Assembly: GCF_024355225.1 (NCBI RefSeq)
Contig: NZ_VCNH01000008.1
Location: 2,790,001 to 2,854,000, forward strand
DNA length: 64,000 nucleotides
Origin: Roseovarius sp. M141
Lineage (GTDB): Bacteria; Pseudomonadota; Alphaproteobacteria; Rhodobacterales; Rhodobacteraceae
Direction: 5' to 3'
The translations under genes and the position numbers were made by a program. Positions 24,772 to 33,682 of this stretch are shown here, piece after piece (the first letter of the stretch is position 1; each line of letters starts with the position of its first letter). Below the pieces are notes generated by a model. It did no database searches and was not told the DNA's origin. It worked only from the letters and a program-made list of their open reading frames with translations.

Positions 24772-27700
24772 CTATTTCACCACGGAGAAATAAATGTCGC
24801 TGATTTCCGAAAATTTCAGCGGTTCCCAGAAGCCGTCCTCAAGCTGGCCCTGCAAACAGGTGTCGGTCACCAGACAAGGGTTGTGCTGGCGGTTGCGGGT
24901 GCCGAACGGCCCCGAAGCGACGCTGACCTTTTCGCCGGTGTCGCGGTCTTGACAGGCCATCGCTCCATCAAAGATCGGCGCACCGGGCTCGCTGTCGTCG
25001 CGCTCCGAGGCCCCTGTAATGTGGATACGGTACATCTCGTGCCACGGGCATTGCTTATGCGAGGTCGCGGAGCTGGAGGTGGAATTGAACACCGTCAGCT
25101 TGGGATGGCGCTCCACGCCGACCTGCAACTCGATTCGCTCGAAACTGCGCGTGGTGCCCCTGTGAGGTCCCTTGCGATAGGTCACCTGGTACTTGTAAGG
25201 GTTGCGCAGCGCGGCTTCAGGGTCGATTACCCCGGCAAAGAGCATGCCTTGCCGTGCCACCTCGTCGCGGCGTGCGGCTTTGTATCCGACCATCAGTTCC
25301 GAAGCGTTGCCATTGTCCGGCGTCCAGTAAGGTCGCGCGGTCGAGACCAATCGTTTTTTTAGCTGCGAGGCGCGCAGATCAGGGTAACGCGCGGCCAGTT
25401 GCGCCGCGATGCCGGTGACAAACACCGTAGCTACAGAGGTGCCATCGCGCAGGCTTTCGGTTTTCAACGCGGTGAGCCGGTCGGAGCCTTCGTCAAGGGT
25501 GAACCCCTGATCCGCGCCTAGGATCGCCTGTCCGGGTGCGGCAAGTGTCACCGCGGAGCCGTGATTTGCCCATCTGATCATTATCGGGCGCGCGTGGCCT
25601 GCGGCACTGGCGCTTGGCTTGATCGCGCCCACGGTAATCACATTCTTGCGATCGCTGAGGCAGGCCGGAAAGTAATCGCATTCTGCGTCCTGCACATCGG
25701 CTTTCCGCGCTTGAGTGAATTGCAGGTATTTGCCGGGGCTTGCTGCATCGGCGGACTGTCGCACCGCCTGTCCAGCGGCAACAACAAACAACCCTTTGTC
25801 ACCCACCTGTCCCATCTGTTCCAATAGCCGTTCGATTAGCCGTTGCGCGTCACGCTTGGCATGTTCATCACCGATATGCAGGTAGCTTTCGCTGAGGCTG
25901 ATGTTGATGATCGCAGGGGCCGGTGCGTGGCCGCCATCTTCTTCGGCGTCTTCGATCACATCATAGATGCGCTCCTTCGACCCTTTCACATGGTTGAGCA
26001 TCCTCTCGGACGATACCAGCCCGGTGCGCTTGTCATAAACCGACCAGCCGCGCACCTTGTTTTCAAACAACCCGGCAGCCCATTCGCCCTGCGGGTTCAA
26101 CAGACCAAGGCCAAAGTGCCCGTCCGCCCTGTCGGAACCGCCCAGTAACAGGCCCATGATGAACTCACCGTGGCTCAGCGGCGCATTCAGCGCGCTCACA
26201 TCGGCAAACTGCTGGTTGACCAGCTGGCAAACGTTTGACCAGTCAAATGGCAGTGCATTGGCGCCGATCAGTTTGTCGTTGTTCTCTTCCTGGGTGCCTA
26301 GAATTTCGTCTTCAAAGGCCTGCCCGAAACTCTTGAGTTGGGACTGCAGCGACTGCGCCGTTTCCATCAACCGCGATTTGACCTCCGGGTTCTGGTGGGC
26401 TTGGAATGCATCGATGACAAATACGTAATGCAGCTCATTTGGCCCGGCCATCGTCCCGGTTGGGTAGAAGGATGTCCGGTAATTCTCTACGTGAGTTTTG
26501 ATGCCGTCCAGATTGGAGAGCTGATCGCCTTTGCTAAGGTTGATAACACAGGGAAACTGTTTGCCCGGCGCGGCTTCGGTCAGATCGACATTTACAAAAC
26601 TGCGCGCCTGAGTCTGGGTGCCCAGCAAGCTGGTGTCATGCCAACGTAGCTTGTCCCCACTCCGGTCGATGTCTTCGAGTTCATACATGACCGACCGGAT
26701 CTTGCTGCGATCCTCATCCGTTGCCAAGAATTCCACATCCACGCCGCCCGCCAGAACGCGATGCTGGGTCATGCCGTCCACGCGAATTGCGCCCAGATTA
26801 CAGAAATCGCGGTCCGCATCGGGCAGATAGCGGCGATAGGGGCCAAAGCGGGCACAATTCTGGGGCTGTGACTCGGTGACCTCATGTTCGGATTTCAATA
26901 CGGTAATGCTGGGAATCGCATCATAGCCAGTGTGCTTCTTGAGGGACTTCATCGTCGCCCGCGCGCTTGGATAATCGCCGCGCCGATAGACCAGCCCATA
27001 GGCCTCCAGCGCCTTATCAGCGTCGTTGCAGTTCAGGTTGGCCCCGGCCTCGCGCAACACCCGTGACCAGAGCGACCTGGTCGTCCCGTTCGTCTGGGCC
27101 AGCGCGCTGCCTAGCTGGCTTGGTGCCAGGAACGAGTCTGGCCCCACTGCGCGCGCCATGACGTTTAGGAACTCCTCCGCGCCCAGCGCGATCTCAAGAT
27201 TGCGCAGCGCATCCCTCAGCGCCGGATCGGCACCGCTCAATAGGCCATAGCGCAGCTCGAAATCGGCCGTGATCAACCGGTGCGCATCTTCAAGTTCAAA
27301 ATCCGCTAGCGTGTCGGGCACGGTGACGCCCGTGCGACTGCGCTTCTCGGCCAGTGTGTCGCTGACCAGAGTAAACCGCACTTGGCGCGTGCCACTGTCC
27401 CACAGATTGCTCGCCTCATCCAGCATGTCGCGGAACGCGCGATCCGCGTCGTTGGGACGGTCGCGCACAATCACCGGGGACAGGCCCTTGTTGACGCAAC
27501 GGCTGCGCCAAAACGTCCGGTCAATCGGAATCGGGCGCAGCACTTCCGGCGCGGTTTCCGCCAGCCGGGCCAGCATCCGGCCCAAATCGCTGTCCACCGA
27601 ATGACCATAGAGCGAGACCACATAGCGGACGCGGTGTTCGTCATAGGTGGGTACTTGGTTCTTTGCCGGACTGCGTGGTTCTTGCGTTTCAGTTGCAACC

Positions 27701-28245
27701 GCCGTCGGGCGCATCCGCGGGACCTGCAATGATTGCACCCAAACAGGTCTTAAAGCTGATGGTTTTTGCACCCGGCGGCTATGGTCCGGGGTGCGGGCCA
27801 CGGAATTCACATTTGCGGTTAGCGTCGAAGAGGCCGCACGCGGCACGACAACGTCGCGTTCGCCGCAAATGCTGCCGCCCCAGTTGCCCAATATGCCTTG
27901 CAAGGCACAGTTCGCATCCTGCACCAACAGATCAATCTGCAACGGATCCACCGTTTCGCCCGTCTTCAAACGCATACGCATATCCGCAAGAGACATCAGC
28001 ATGGGCCGCAATGCGGCGGTGATTGCGGGGTCTTTTGAATTCCTAATCTGAAGTTCAAGCGCCGCGCGCATAGCGAGGATCCGCTGGGCGCGGGCGCGGC
28101 GGGATTCATCCTGGCGGAAAATTTCAACCCCGCGGATTTCGGCCTCGACCTGAGCACCATATTTCGCCGCAGCCGACATCTGTTCGGCCTGTGCGGACCC
28201 AAAAGCGAATATAAAACAAACAGCAAGGGGCTTCAGAGCGTGCAT
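24772..28245 (-). CDS. Giant exported subtilisin-like (S8) serine protease
   Basis: A 1157-residue protein with a signal peptide (LKPLAVCFIFAFGSAQA) and a 600-residue N-terminal region without recognised domain (helical 25-115, Pro/Arg-rich linker 135-200). An S8-like domain spans about 600-960. Triad candidates are VFVIDAFQ (Asp612), SHGEFIMGLLLGG (His692) and DGTSVATVFVTGIAA (Ser937). The oxyanion position in FVVAAGQAV is Gln826 where subtilases have Asn. The His motif lacks the usual GTHVAG form and the Ser motif lacks the Pro after GTSxA, so it is divergent. A C-terminal domain of about 200 residues holds several Cys. It is followed directly by the trypsin-like protease gene. A weakened or specialised protease is possible. 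Confidence 0.8.
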   Translation of the reverse strand: MHALKPLAVCFIFAFGSAQAEQMSAAAKYGAQVEAEIRGVEIFRQDESRRARAQRILAMRAALELQIRNSKDPAITAALRPMLMSLADMRMRLKTGETVDPLQIDLLVQDANCALQGILGNWGGSICGERDVVVPRAASSTLTANVNSVARTPDHSRRVQKPSALRPVWVQSLQVPRMRPTAVATETQEPRSPAKNQVPTYDEHRVRYVVSLYGHSVDSDLGRMLARLAETAPEVLRPIPIDRTFWRSRCVNKGLSPVIVRDRPNDADRAFRDMLDEASNLWDSGTRQVRFTLVSDTLAEKRSRTGVTVPDTLADFELEDAHRLITADFELRYGLLSGADPALRDALRNLEIALGAEEFLNVMARAVGPDSFLAPSQLGSALAQTNGTTRSLWSRVLREAGANLNCNDADKALEAYGLVYRRGDYPSARATMKSLKKHTGYDAIPSITVLKSEHEVTESQPQNCARFGPYRRYLPDADRDFCNLGAIRVDGMTQHRVLAGGVDVEFLATDEDRSKIRSVMYELEDIDRSGDKLRWHDTSLLGTQTQARSFVNVDLTEAAPGKQFPCVINLSKGDQLSNLDGIKTHVENYRTSFYPTGTMAGPNELHYVFVIDAFQAHQNPEVKSRLMETAQSLQSQLKSFGQAFEDEILGTQEENNDKLIGANALPFDWSNVCQLVNQQFADVSALNAPLSHGEFIMGLLLGGSDRADGHFGLGLLNPQGEWAAGLFENKVRGWSVYDKRTGLVSSERMLNHVKGSKERIYDVIEDAEEDGGHAPAPAIINISLSESYLHIGDEHAKRDAQRLIERLLEQMGQVGDKGLFVVAAGQAVRQSADAASPGKYLQFTQARKADVQDAECDYFPACLSDRKNVITVGAIKPSASAAGHARPIMIRWANHGSAVTLAAPGQAILGADQGFTLDEGSDRLTALKTESLRDGTSVATVFVTGIAAQLAARYPDLRASQLKKRLVSTARPYWTPDNGNASELMVGYKAARRDEVARQGMLFAGVIDPEAALRNPYKYQVTYRKGPHRGTTRSFERIELQVGVERHPKLTVFNSTSSSATSHKQCPWHEMYRIHITGASERDDSEPGAPIFDGAMACQDRDTGEKVSVASGPFGTRNRQHNPCLVTDTCLQGQLEDGFWEPLKFSEISDIYFSVVK

Positions 28246-28272
28246 CACGGTCTTGTCCTTTCGGGTTTGTTG

Positions 28273-29139
28273 TTAATTGGCAGCTGTCTCCAACGCCGAC
28301 GTCAGCTTGTTTAGATCCGCTTCCGACGGCACGGAAAGGTCGGTCTGGGCAAGCGCGATCGGCACGTAATCATTGGATTCATTCAGCATCAGATCTTTAA
28401 CCAATAGCTTGCGGTCCCCGTCCGACAGGTCGCCGGCAAAATTCACCTCATCCTTGAAATGCACCTTGGTCAGCGCCCAAATCAGCGTACCCTCGCGGGT
28501 AAAGGTGCTGTCGTCCTGACCGGATCCTTTGACACCGAATTTCTCGAAGATCTTGTCCAGCGACAGGTTCGCCGTCCAGGATCGGCTCAGTTTGTATTCC
28601 TCGGCACCACTGTACCTGCCATACAGCACCAGCACTTGGCGGTTCGCAATCGCCGCAAGGCAATCGGTATCGGCATACATCTGTTCCAGCAGTTCGCGGT
28701 TCGCAAGCGCCAGTTCGGCACCCGAAAAACTCACTTTATATTCAATGGCCTTTGCCCCATCGACGGACAACTGACCGGCCAGTGGCTGCGCAGTTTCCGC
28801 GTCAACTTTGTAACGTTGGTTGGCCCCGAGCTTCAAGCTCAACGGGTTCTGCTTCACGTTGACATTGTCGCAAGCGCCGGAATAGGCCTGCGCATATCCT
28901 TCGCCTGCAAATACCGTTCCAATGGCGTAGCTTTCCGAGACCAGCCAAGGCGCCCAGATCACCGATTCTTGTTCGGTAGGCGACAATTGCGCCTTCAATT
29001 CCTCCAGCCGCGCGGTGCGTGCGGAACCTTCGGCATTCACGCCCGGATCGTGAACTGTCCAATAAAGCACCCCAAGAACGAGACCGAATAGTATAATTAT
29101 TTTTAACACGGTGGCGGTTTGCATTTCGGTTTCCGGCAC
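28273..29139 (-). CDS. Membrane-anchored periplasmic protein, first gene of protease cluster
   Basis: A 288-residue protein with one N-terminal membrane helix (ATVLKIIILFGLVLGVLYWT, about residues 9-28) and a soluble domain facing the periplasm. I do not recognise a family. Two Cys (SGACDN and TDCLAAIANRQ) could pair. The tail is Leu/Ala-rich. It begins the minus-strand cluster, 28 bases upstream of the giant S8 protease gene, so the genes are co-transcribed. It could anchor or chaperone the proteases, but that is inference. A TATAAT hexamer lies about 36 bases upstream of the ATG. Confidence 0.7.
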   Translation of the reverse strand: MPETEMQTATVLKIIILFGLVLGVLYWTVHDPGVNAEGSARTARLEELKAQLSPTEQESVIWAPWLVSESYAIGTVFAGEGYAQAYSGACDNVNVKQNPLSLKLGANQRYKVDAETAQPLAGQLSVDGAKAIEYKVSFSGAELALANRELLEQMYADTDCLAAIANRQVLVLYGRYSGAEEYKLSRSWTANLSLDKIFEKFGVKGSGQDDSTFTREGTLIWALTKVHFKDEVNFAGDLSDGDRKLLVKDLMLNESNDYVPIALAQTDLSVPSEADLNKLTSALETAAN

Positions 29140-29169
29140 GTCAAATTTCTATAAAAATGAAGAACTATG

Positions 29170-29205
29170 TGGAAATTATACAATATCCTGGCTTTTGAGT
29201 CACGA
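29170..29205 (-). promoter_or_regulatory. Candidate promoter of the protease cluster
   Basis: On the minus strand TATAAT reads from 29180 to 29175, about 36 bases before the first ATG of the cluster. A TGACTC at roughly 29203-29198 is a poor -35. The surroundings are AT-rich against the local average. Supported by the perfect -10 only. Confidence 0.4.
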
Positions 29206-29917
29206 ACCTTCTTCCGCGGGAACTGTAACACAACCGCTGTGGCAGCTGACCACTAAGGTAAGGAACGTCTGAAAAACCTCCCGCTTTTGGAGTGATTTGG
29301 CAGACTTAGGGCCCGTCCAAGGAGCCGTTCCGATGCCGAAGCAGCCCGGCTTTCCCGGTTTTCGCGATGCGATGAAGAAGCAGACACGGCGTGAACTGTT
29401 CTTGGCGGAGATGTGTGAAACGGCATGCGAAATTGACCCACTTGGGTGGGTTATGAGCGAGTAAAATTGACACTCCTGCCACGTTAGCCTCCGCGCCGAA
29501 TATGTGCGCAGATACAGCGGTCTAAGGGACTGTATGGGGCCGAACAGCAATGGGTGAAATTAGAAACTGGCGGAGGACAGTCCGCCATATCCACATGATC
29601 TCTATTTATTACTGTTTATCTTCAGTTGCTTGCAAATCTCCGCACAGATGAATGTGTGGCAAATTGTGTGGCATCCAAATGGCTGAATAGTGTTGGCTGC
29701 GGGAGCTAGATCTGGAGACTTTTTCGCAACACTTCGAGAAGCGCGGATTGCGCGATGAGGCAGGTTGCAAACGACCAAATGTGTAGCCCTAGATATCTCC
29801 CAAGACCCTCGGCCGTAATGTCCCCACTGGAGCTGATATGCCACCACAGATCGGATGCAAAACGCCCATAGCCTCATCGCAACCTGTGTGTCATTGCCAA
29901 GTACCAGAAAAAAACAA
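29206..29917. other. Region of mobile-element scars, no intact gene
   Basis: Apart from a short IS5-type N-terminal fragment (29333-29464) I find no credible gene in these 700 bases. A sequence near 29455-29475 resembling the TGTCAATTTTACTCG-type end of other insertion sequences follows the fragment directly. The rest (29480-29917) shows no readable motif. Confidence 0.4.
29333..29464 (+). pseudogene. IS5/IS1182-type transposase N-terminal fragment
   Basis: 43 residues with AGGAG upstream, reading MPKQPGFPGFRDAMKKQTRR then ELFLAEM. This matches the conserved N-terminus of IS5-group transposases (xQxxFxDxxxxxKKxQTRRExFLxEMDxVVPW). The family sequence stops after LAEM and an unrelated stretch with a stop follows. 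Only the first 30 or so codons of the transposase survive. Confidence 0.65.
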
Positions 29918-31068
29918 GGCTGTGTCTTGATATCGTGTTGGTCGGCCTTCGTTTTGCCAGAAATGGCCAATATTCCACTCTGGTCGCAATAAACCGGAGG
30001 CCTCCGTGTCATTGAAGCAAGCCACGAATATCAGCCAGCACGCGTTCCGTCAGTTCCTCGATCGGATCATCCAGCTTACCCCGCGACAGATTGAGGATCT
30101 GCTTTCGCGGGCGCACGATGTCCGCCAGAGGCGGGCTGCATTGGCAGAAATAGAAACACGAACAGAACAAGAACGCAAGTGCCCACATTGCAACGAAGAG
30201 AGGCGCCAGAAATGGGGACAAACGCGAACCGGTGTGCAGCGTTATCGCTGCGACTGCTGTCTGCGAACTTACTCTGGTCTCACCGGAACCGAGATTTGCG
30301 GACTGCACCGGCACGATCTTTTCTTGGAGGTTATCCGGAATATGCTGTCGGACACGCCTCTCTCGTGTCGCAAACTCGCCGCGCGTCTCGGACTTACAAA
30401 AGATACGATATGGCGGTGGCGGATGATTATTCTGGAATCACTTGCAGAGGCTTGCGACAAGGATTTTAGCGGCGTTGTGGAGGTCGATGAGACCTATCAG
30501 CGAGAAAGCCGGAAAGGCTCTCGTGAGTGGGCAAATCACGCGGCTAACTCCAACCAGTATCCCGCTCCACCTCGGCCGCAGTGGTATGTTTATCGCAGCG
30601 GACGGATCAAGATGGCGCGCGGCCTCTCGCAGTGGCAGATCCCCTTGCTGACTGTGATGGATCGGGGCGGCAGGCGTCTCTTCGCACCGATCGCAAACCG
30701 CCGAAACCGGACAATCGAAATCGCCCTGGCACCGATCATTCCAGATGATGCGGTGCTATGTAGCGATGGCTTGAGACCATATCGCTCTTTCTGCAAAAAG
30801 CACAGCCTCACACACTACGAGGTCTCGAACAAACTTGGGAAACGGGTTGTCGCCGGCGCGTTCCACATCCAGAACGTCAATGCGTTGCACGCGCGATACG
30901 ATGCTTTCATTCGACCGTTCTGCGGACCAGCGACGAAATATCTCTACCGCTATCTGCGCTGGTTCCTCCTTCGCGCCAAAATCAAGCCCGAAGCCGCCTT
31001 TCAGAGCATCCTCGCAGCAACCTGATCAGGAGATCTGAACATTCCCAACACGATATAGCGACACATCC
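29918..31068 (+). mobile_element. Complete IS1595-family insertion sequence with 8-bp target duplication
   Basis: The ends are 24-base inverted repeats at 29918-29941 and 31045-31068 with four mismatches (inner core ATATCGTGTTGG identical). Both ends are flanked by the same eight bases, AAAAACAA, at 29910-29917 and 31069-31076. The element is 1151 bp and holds one intact transposase gene. Intact ends, intact gene and an exact target duplication indicate a recent insertion. Confidence 0.93.
30006..31025 (+). CDS. IS1595 (ISXO2-type) transposase
   Basis: A 339-residue transposase. It has an N-terminal zinc ribbon (KCPHCNEERRQKWG then RYRCDCCLRTYSGLTGT), a helix-turn-helix (LSCRKLAARLGLTKDTIWRW) and the ISXO2-like DDE domain: VVEVDETY with the first Asp, AVLCSDGLRPYRSF with the second Asp and AFHIQNVNALHARYDAFI with the region of the third acidic/Asn residue. 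Length is normal for the family. It starts inside the element 65 bases from the left end and ends 20 bases before the right repeat. No frameshift was seen, so it is probably functional. Confidence 0.93.
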   Translation: MSLKQATNISQHAFRQFLDRIIQLTPRQIEDLLSRAHDVRQRRAALAEIETRTEQERKCPHCNEERRQKWGQTRTGVQRYRCDCCLRTYSGLTGTEICGLHRHDLFLEVIRNMLSDTPLSCRKLAARLGLTKDTIWRWRMIILESLAEACDKDFSGVVEVDETYQRESRKGSREWANHAANSNQYPAPPRPQWYVYRSGRIKMARGLSQWQIPLLTVMDRGGRRLFAPIANRRNRTIEIALAPIIPDDAVLCSDGLRPYRSFCKKHSLTHYEVSNKLGKRVVAGAFHIQNVNALHARYDAFIRPFCGPATKYLYRYLRWFLLRAKIKPEAAFQSILAAT

Positions 31069-31083
31069 AAAAACAATAGTAAA

Positions 31084-31111
31084 GTGTCGGCGGAGCCATC
31101 CGCCGACACTC
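31084..31111 (-). terminator. Terminator of the peptide ABC-transporter operon
   Basis: AGTGTCGGCGGA and TCCGCCGACACT are perfect inverse complements around a four-base loop, 12 bases beyond the stop of the solute-binding-protein gene. On the minus strand TTTA follows. The T-run is short, but the 12-bp GC-rich stem is strong. Confidence 0.8.
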
Positions 31112-31122
31112 AAAATATCGCC

Positions 31123-32640
31123 TCAGTTTTTCACCGTATCTTCAAGGAAAAAGCGGCCCAACGGGTTCTGGAAAAACCCTTCGATATTTGACTGGGCCAC
31201 GTTGCGATAGGGGCTGTAATAGAGATCGATCCAGTTGACGTCCTCTTTGGCCATCTTCTGCAGGTCGACATACATCGCCTCGCGCTTGGCCTCGTCCATT
31301 TCAACACGGGCCGCTGCCACCAGATCCTTGACCTCCGGGTTATTGTAGCGGGTCATATAATTCTGGTTTGAATCGTGGCCCAAAACGAAGGTGGTCTTTT
31401 GATCGGGATCGATCACATCCTTGGTCCAATACATCACGGAGATATCGTATTCACCCGCGACCAGCATATCCCATGTCTGGCTGGGATCCATCTTGCGCAG
31501 ATTGACGGTTATACCCGCGAGGCCCAGTTGCTGCTGAAGAAGGACGGCAATCTGTTCGTCAACCTGATCGCCGGCCCTGACCAGATAATCCAAGGTAAGA
31601 TCACTGGCGCCCGCGTCTGCCAGCATCTGCTTGGCTTTCTCGGGGTTGTAGGGTCGCTGAAGGTTGTCCGCATAGTGGTAAAGCGATCCCTTGGGGATGT
31701 AGGAATACGCCACCTCGCCGATGCCGAAGGTGACGGCGTCAACGATCGCCTGCTTGTCGATGGCCATATCCAGCGCCTGGCGCACCTCTTTCTGGGCCAG
31801 CGCGCCATGTTCGTGATTGATCAGCAGATGATCCTCGCGCGTGGATTGATCCAACAGCACCTTCAGGTTCGGATCGGTTTTCAGATCCTCTATCCGTGCG
31901 AAAGGCACAAAGATGGCCGCGTCGATCTCGCCTGCCTGAACCTTCAGGATACGCGTGTTATCGTCGGGGATAGATATCCACTCCACCCCGTCCAGGCTGA
32001 CGCGGTCCGCCTCCCAGAAATGCGGGTTTTTCGTTAGGATCACGCGGTCACCGCGCAGCCACTCCTCGACCGAAAACGCGCCCGATCCGATAGGGCGCTC
32101 CGCATAGGCCTCGGCGCCCATTTCCTCCATCCCGGCCTTGGACAGGATCGATGCACCCGGCATTGCGAGCGAGGCCATGAACGGCGCCGACGGGCCGGAC
32201 AGCTTGACCACCAGCGTATGTTCGTCAGGTGTCTCCATGCTCTCGATGATCTGATAGCTGTCGCTCCAGAGCGAGCTTGCATCGTCGCGGATGCGGGTCA
32301 GCGAAAACTTGGCGTCCTCCGAAGTAATGTCCGTACCGTCCGAGAATTTGGCTTCGCGCAGCTTGAAGGTATATTCGGTACCGTCCTCGGACACGGTCCA
32401 ACTTTCGGCCAGGCCCGGCTCTAGCTTGGTGCCGGATTTATCAACGCGCACCAGCACGTCATAGACGTTCGAGAATACCCAGAAGTCGATATTCTGAGCC
32501 GTCGCAATAGGATCGAAGGTCGTGCCATCTTCGCGCCGACCAATCGTCAGCACGCCTGCGGCCTCGGCGACGCTGGTACCTGTCATCAACGCGGCAACGG
32601 CTGCGGCGGCTAGATAGCGGGTAAATTTACCTTTCAGCAT
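31123..32640 (-). CDS. Family-5 (peptide/opine/nickel) solute-binding protein
   Basis: A 505-residue periplasmic binding protein of the SBP_bac_5 family. Signal peptide: RYLAAAAVAALMTGTSVAEA. Family features: LTIGRREDGTTFDPIATAQN at the mature N-terminus, LEPGLAESWTVSEDGTEYTF and KLREAKFSDGTDITSEDAKF. The ribosome site GAGAGGA lies before the ATG at 32640, which overlaps the preceding ATPase gene by 14 bases. As the last gene of a seven-gene operon it supplies substrate to the adjacent Opp/Dpp-type transporter. The two hydrolases at the operon start suggest peptides or amide-linked compounds as substrate. Confidence 0.93.
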   Translation of the reverse strand: MLKGKFTRYLAAAAVAALMTGTSVAEAAGVLTIGRREDGTTFDPIATAQNIDFWVFSNVYDVLVRVDKSGTKLEPGLAESWTVSEDGTEYTFKLREAKFSDGTDITSEDAKFSLTRIRDDASSLWSDSYQIIESMETPDEHTLVVKLSGPSAPFMASLAMPGASILSKAGMEEMGAEAYAERPIGSGAFSVEEWLRGDRVILTKNPHFWEADRVSLDGVEWISIPDDNTRILKVQAGEIDAAIFVPFARIEDLKTDPNLKVLLDQSTREDHLLINHEHGALAQKEVRQALDMAIDKQAIVDAVTFGIGEVAYSYIPKGSLYHYADNLQRPYNPEKAKQMLADAGASDLTLDYLVRAGDQVDEQIAVLLQQQLGLAGITVNLRKMDPSQTWDMLVAGEYDISVMYWTKDVIDPDQKTTFVLGHDSNQNYMTRYNNPEVKDLVAAARVEMDEAKREAMYVDLQKMAKEDVNWIDLYYSPYRNVAQSNIEGFFQNPLGRFFLEDTVKN

Positions 32641-33682
32641 TTTCCATCCTCTCTGTTGGGGTTCTGTCTGTCGTTTCTGGCAGGTTTTCCCCTGCCTTGT
32701 TCAGGGTGCCGCCCGGTGCAAGAATGCAGGCGGCGCGATGCGCACCAGCGCCCGCCAAGGGCGGCACAGTGGCGCGACATTCGGGCCTCGCCAGTGGGCA
32801 GCGCGGATGAAACGCACAGCCCTTGGGCAAGTTGACGGGGCTGGGAGGTTCTCCCGCCAGCGGATGCATGGGCAGGCTCCGGTCCGGGTCGATCTCGGGG
32901 ATCGCCTCGATCAAGGAGCGGGTGTAGGGGTGACTCGGATTGGCAAAGACCTCTTCTGTCGGCCCCTCTTCGACGATCCGGCCCAGATACATCACAGCAA
33001 TCCGGTCGCACAGGCGCCGCACCATCGCCAGATCATGCGCGATAAAGATCATGCCAAGATCCATCCGCTGACCCAGATCCATCAGAAGATTGATGATCTG
33101 CCCTTGGATTGACACGTCCAGCGCGGCGACGCATTCATCAGCAACGATCAAACGAGGTTCGATAGCAAGTGCGCGCGCGATGCCGATGCGCTGGCATTGC
33201 CCGCCGCTCAGATCGCCCGACCGGCGGCTCATGAGCGAGCGGTCGAGACCGACCAGGTCCATCAACTCGCCCACGCGCGTCTTGATGTCGCCTGCCGCGA
33301 CTTTGTCATGGACGCGCAGCACCTCAGCAATGGTTTGGCGGACCGTCATCCGCGGATTGAGCGCGCCATAGGGGTCCTGAAAGATCATTGCGGTTTCCCG
33401 CCGCAGCCGTGCCAGATCGGCGCCGCGAGCGTGGGCCATGTCCTGCCCGTCCAGCAATACTTGGCCACCTGTCAACTCTCCCAAACGCAGGATGGCGCGG
33501 CCGAAGGTGCTTTTGCCACTGCCCGACTCGCCGACGAGGCCAACTGTTTCGCCTGCCGCGACACTCATCGACACATTGCTGACTGCGCGCAGGCTGCGCT
33601 TGGAGCCAACGCCGAAGCGCGCGCGCGCCATCGGGAACTCGACGCTCAGATCGCGCACATCCAAAAGCGTCTCAGCGCTCAT
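32627..33682 (-). CDS. Oligopeptide-type ABC transporter ATPase (OppF/DppF-like)
   Basis: A 351-residue ABC ATPase with Walker [13 protein letters not shown]-loop IFQDPYGALNPRMTV, signature LSGGQCQRIGIARAL, Walker B LIVADECVAALDV and the C-terminal oligopeptide/dipeptide extension with Cys-rich GCAFHPRCPLARPEC (iron-sulfur-type motif of OppD/OppF proteins). In Walker B the usual DEP reads DEC. The frame is open to 33814, but the ATG at 33682 overlaps the upstream gene's stop as ATGA and begins the family N-terminus. It energises the importer together with the OppD-like ATPase encoded just upstream. Confidence 0.92.
   Translation of the reverse strand: MSAETLLDVRDLSVEFPMARARFGVGSKRSLRAVSNVSMSVAAGETVGLVGESGSGKSTFGRAILRLGELTGGQVLLDGQDMAHARGADLARLRRETAMIFQDPYGALNPRMTVRQTIAEVLRVHDKVAAGDIKTRVGELMDLVGLDRSLMSRRSGDLSGGQCQRIGIARALAIEPRLIVADECVAALDVSIQGQIINLLMDLGQRMDLGMIFIAHDLAMVRRLCDRIAVMYLGRIVEEGPTEEVFANPSHPYTRSLIEAIPEIDPDRSLPMHPLAGEPPSPVNLPKGCAFHPRCPLARPECRATVPPLAGAGAHRAACILAPGGTLNKAGENLPETTDRTPTERMENAER

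Noticed and set aside
29602..30012. 136-residue minus-strand frame left of IS1595
   Set aside because: It crosses the IS1595 left end at 29918, so it cannot be an old gene; no family resemblance.
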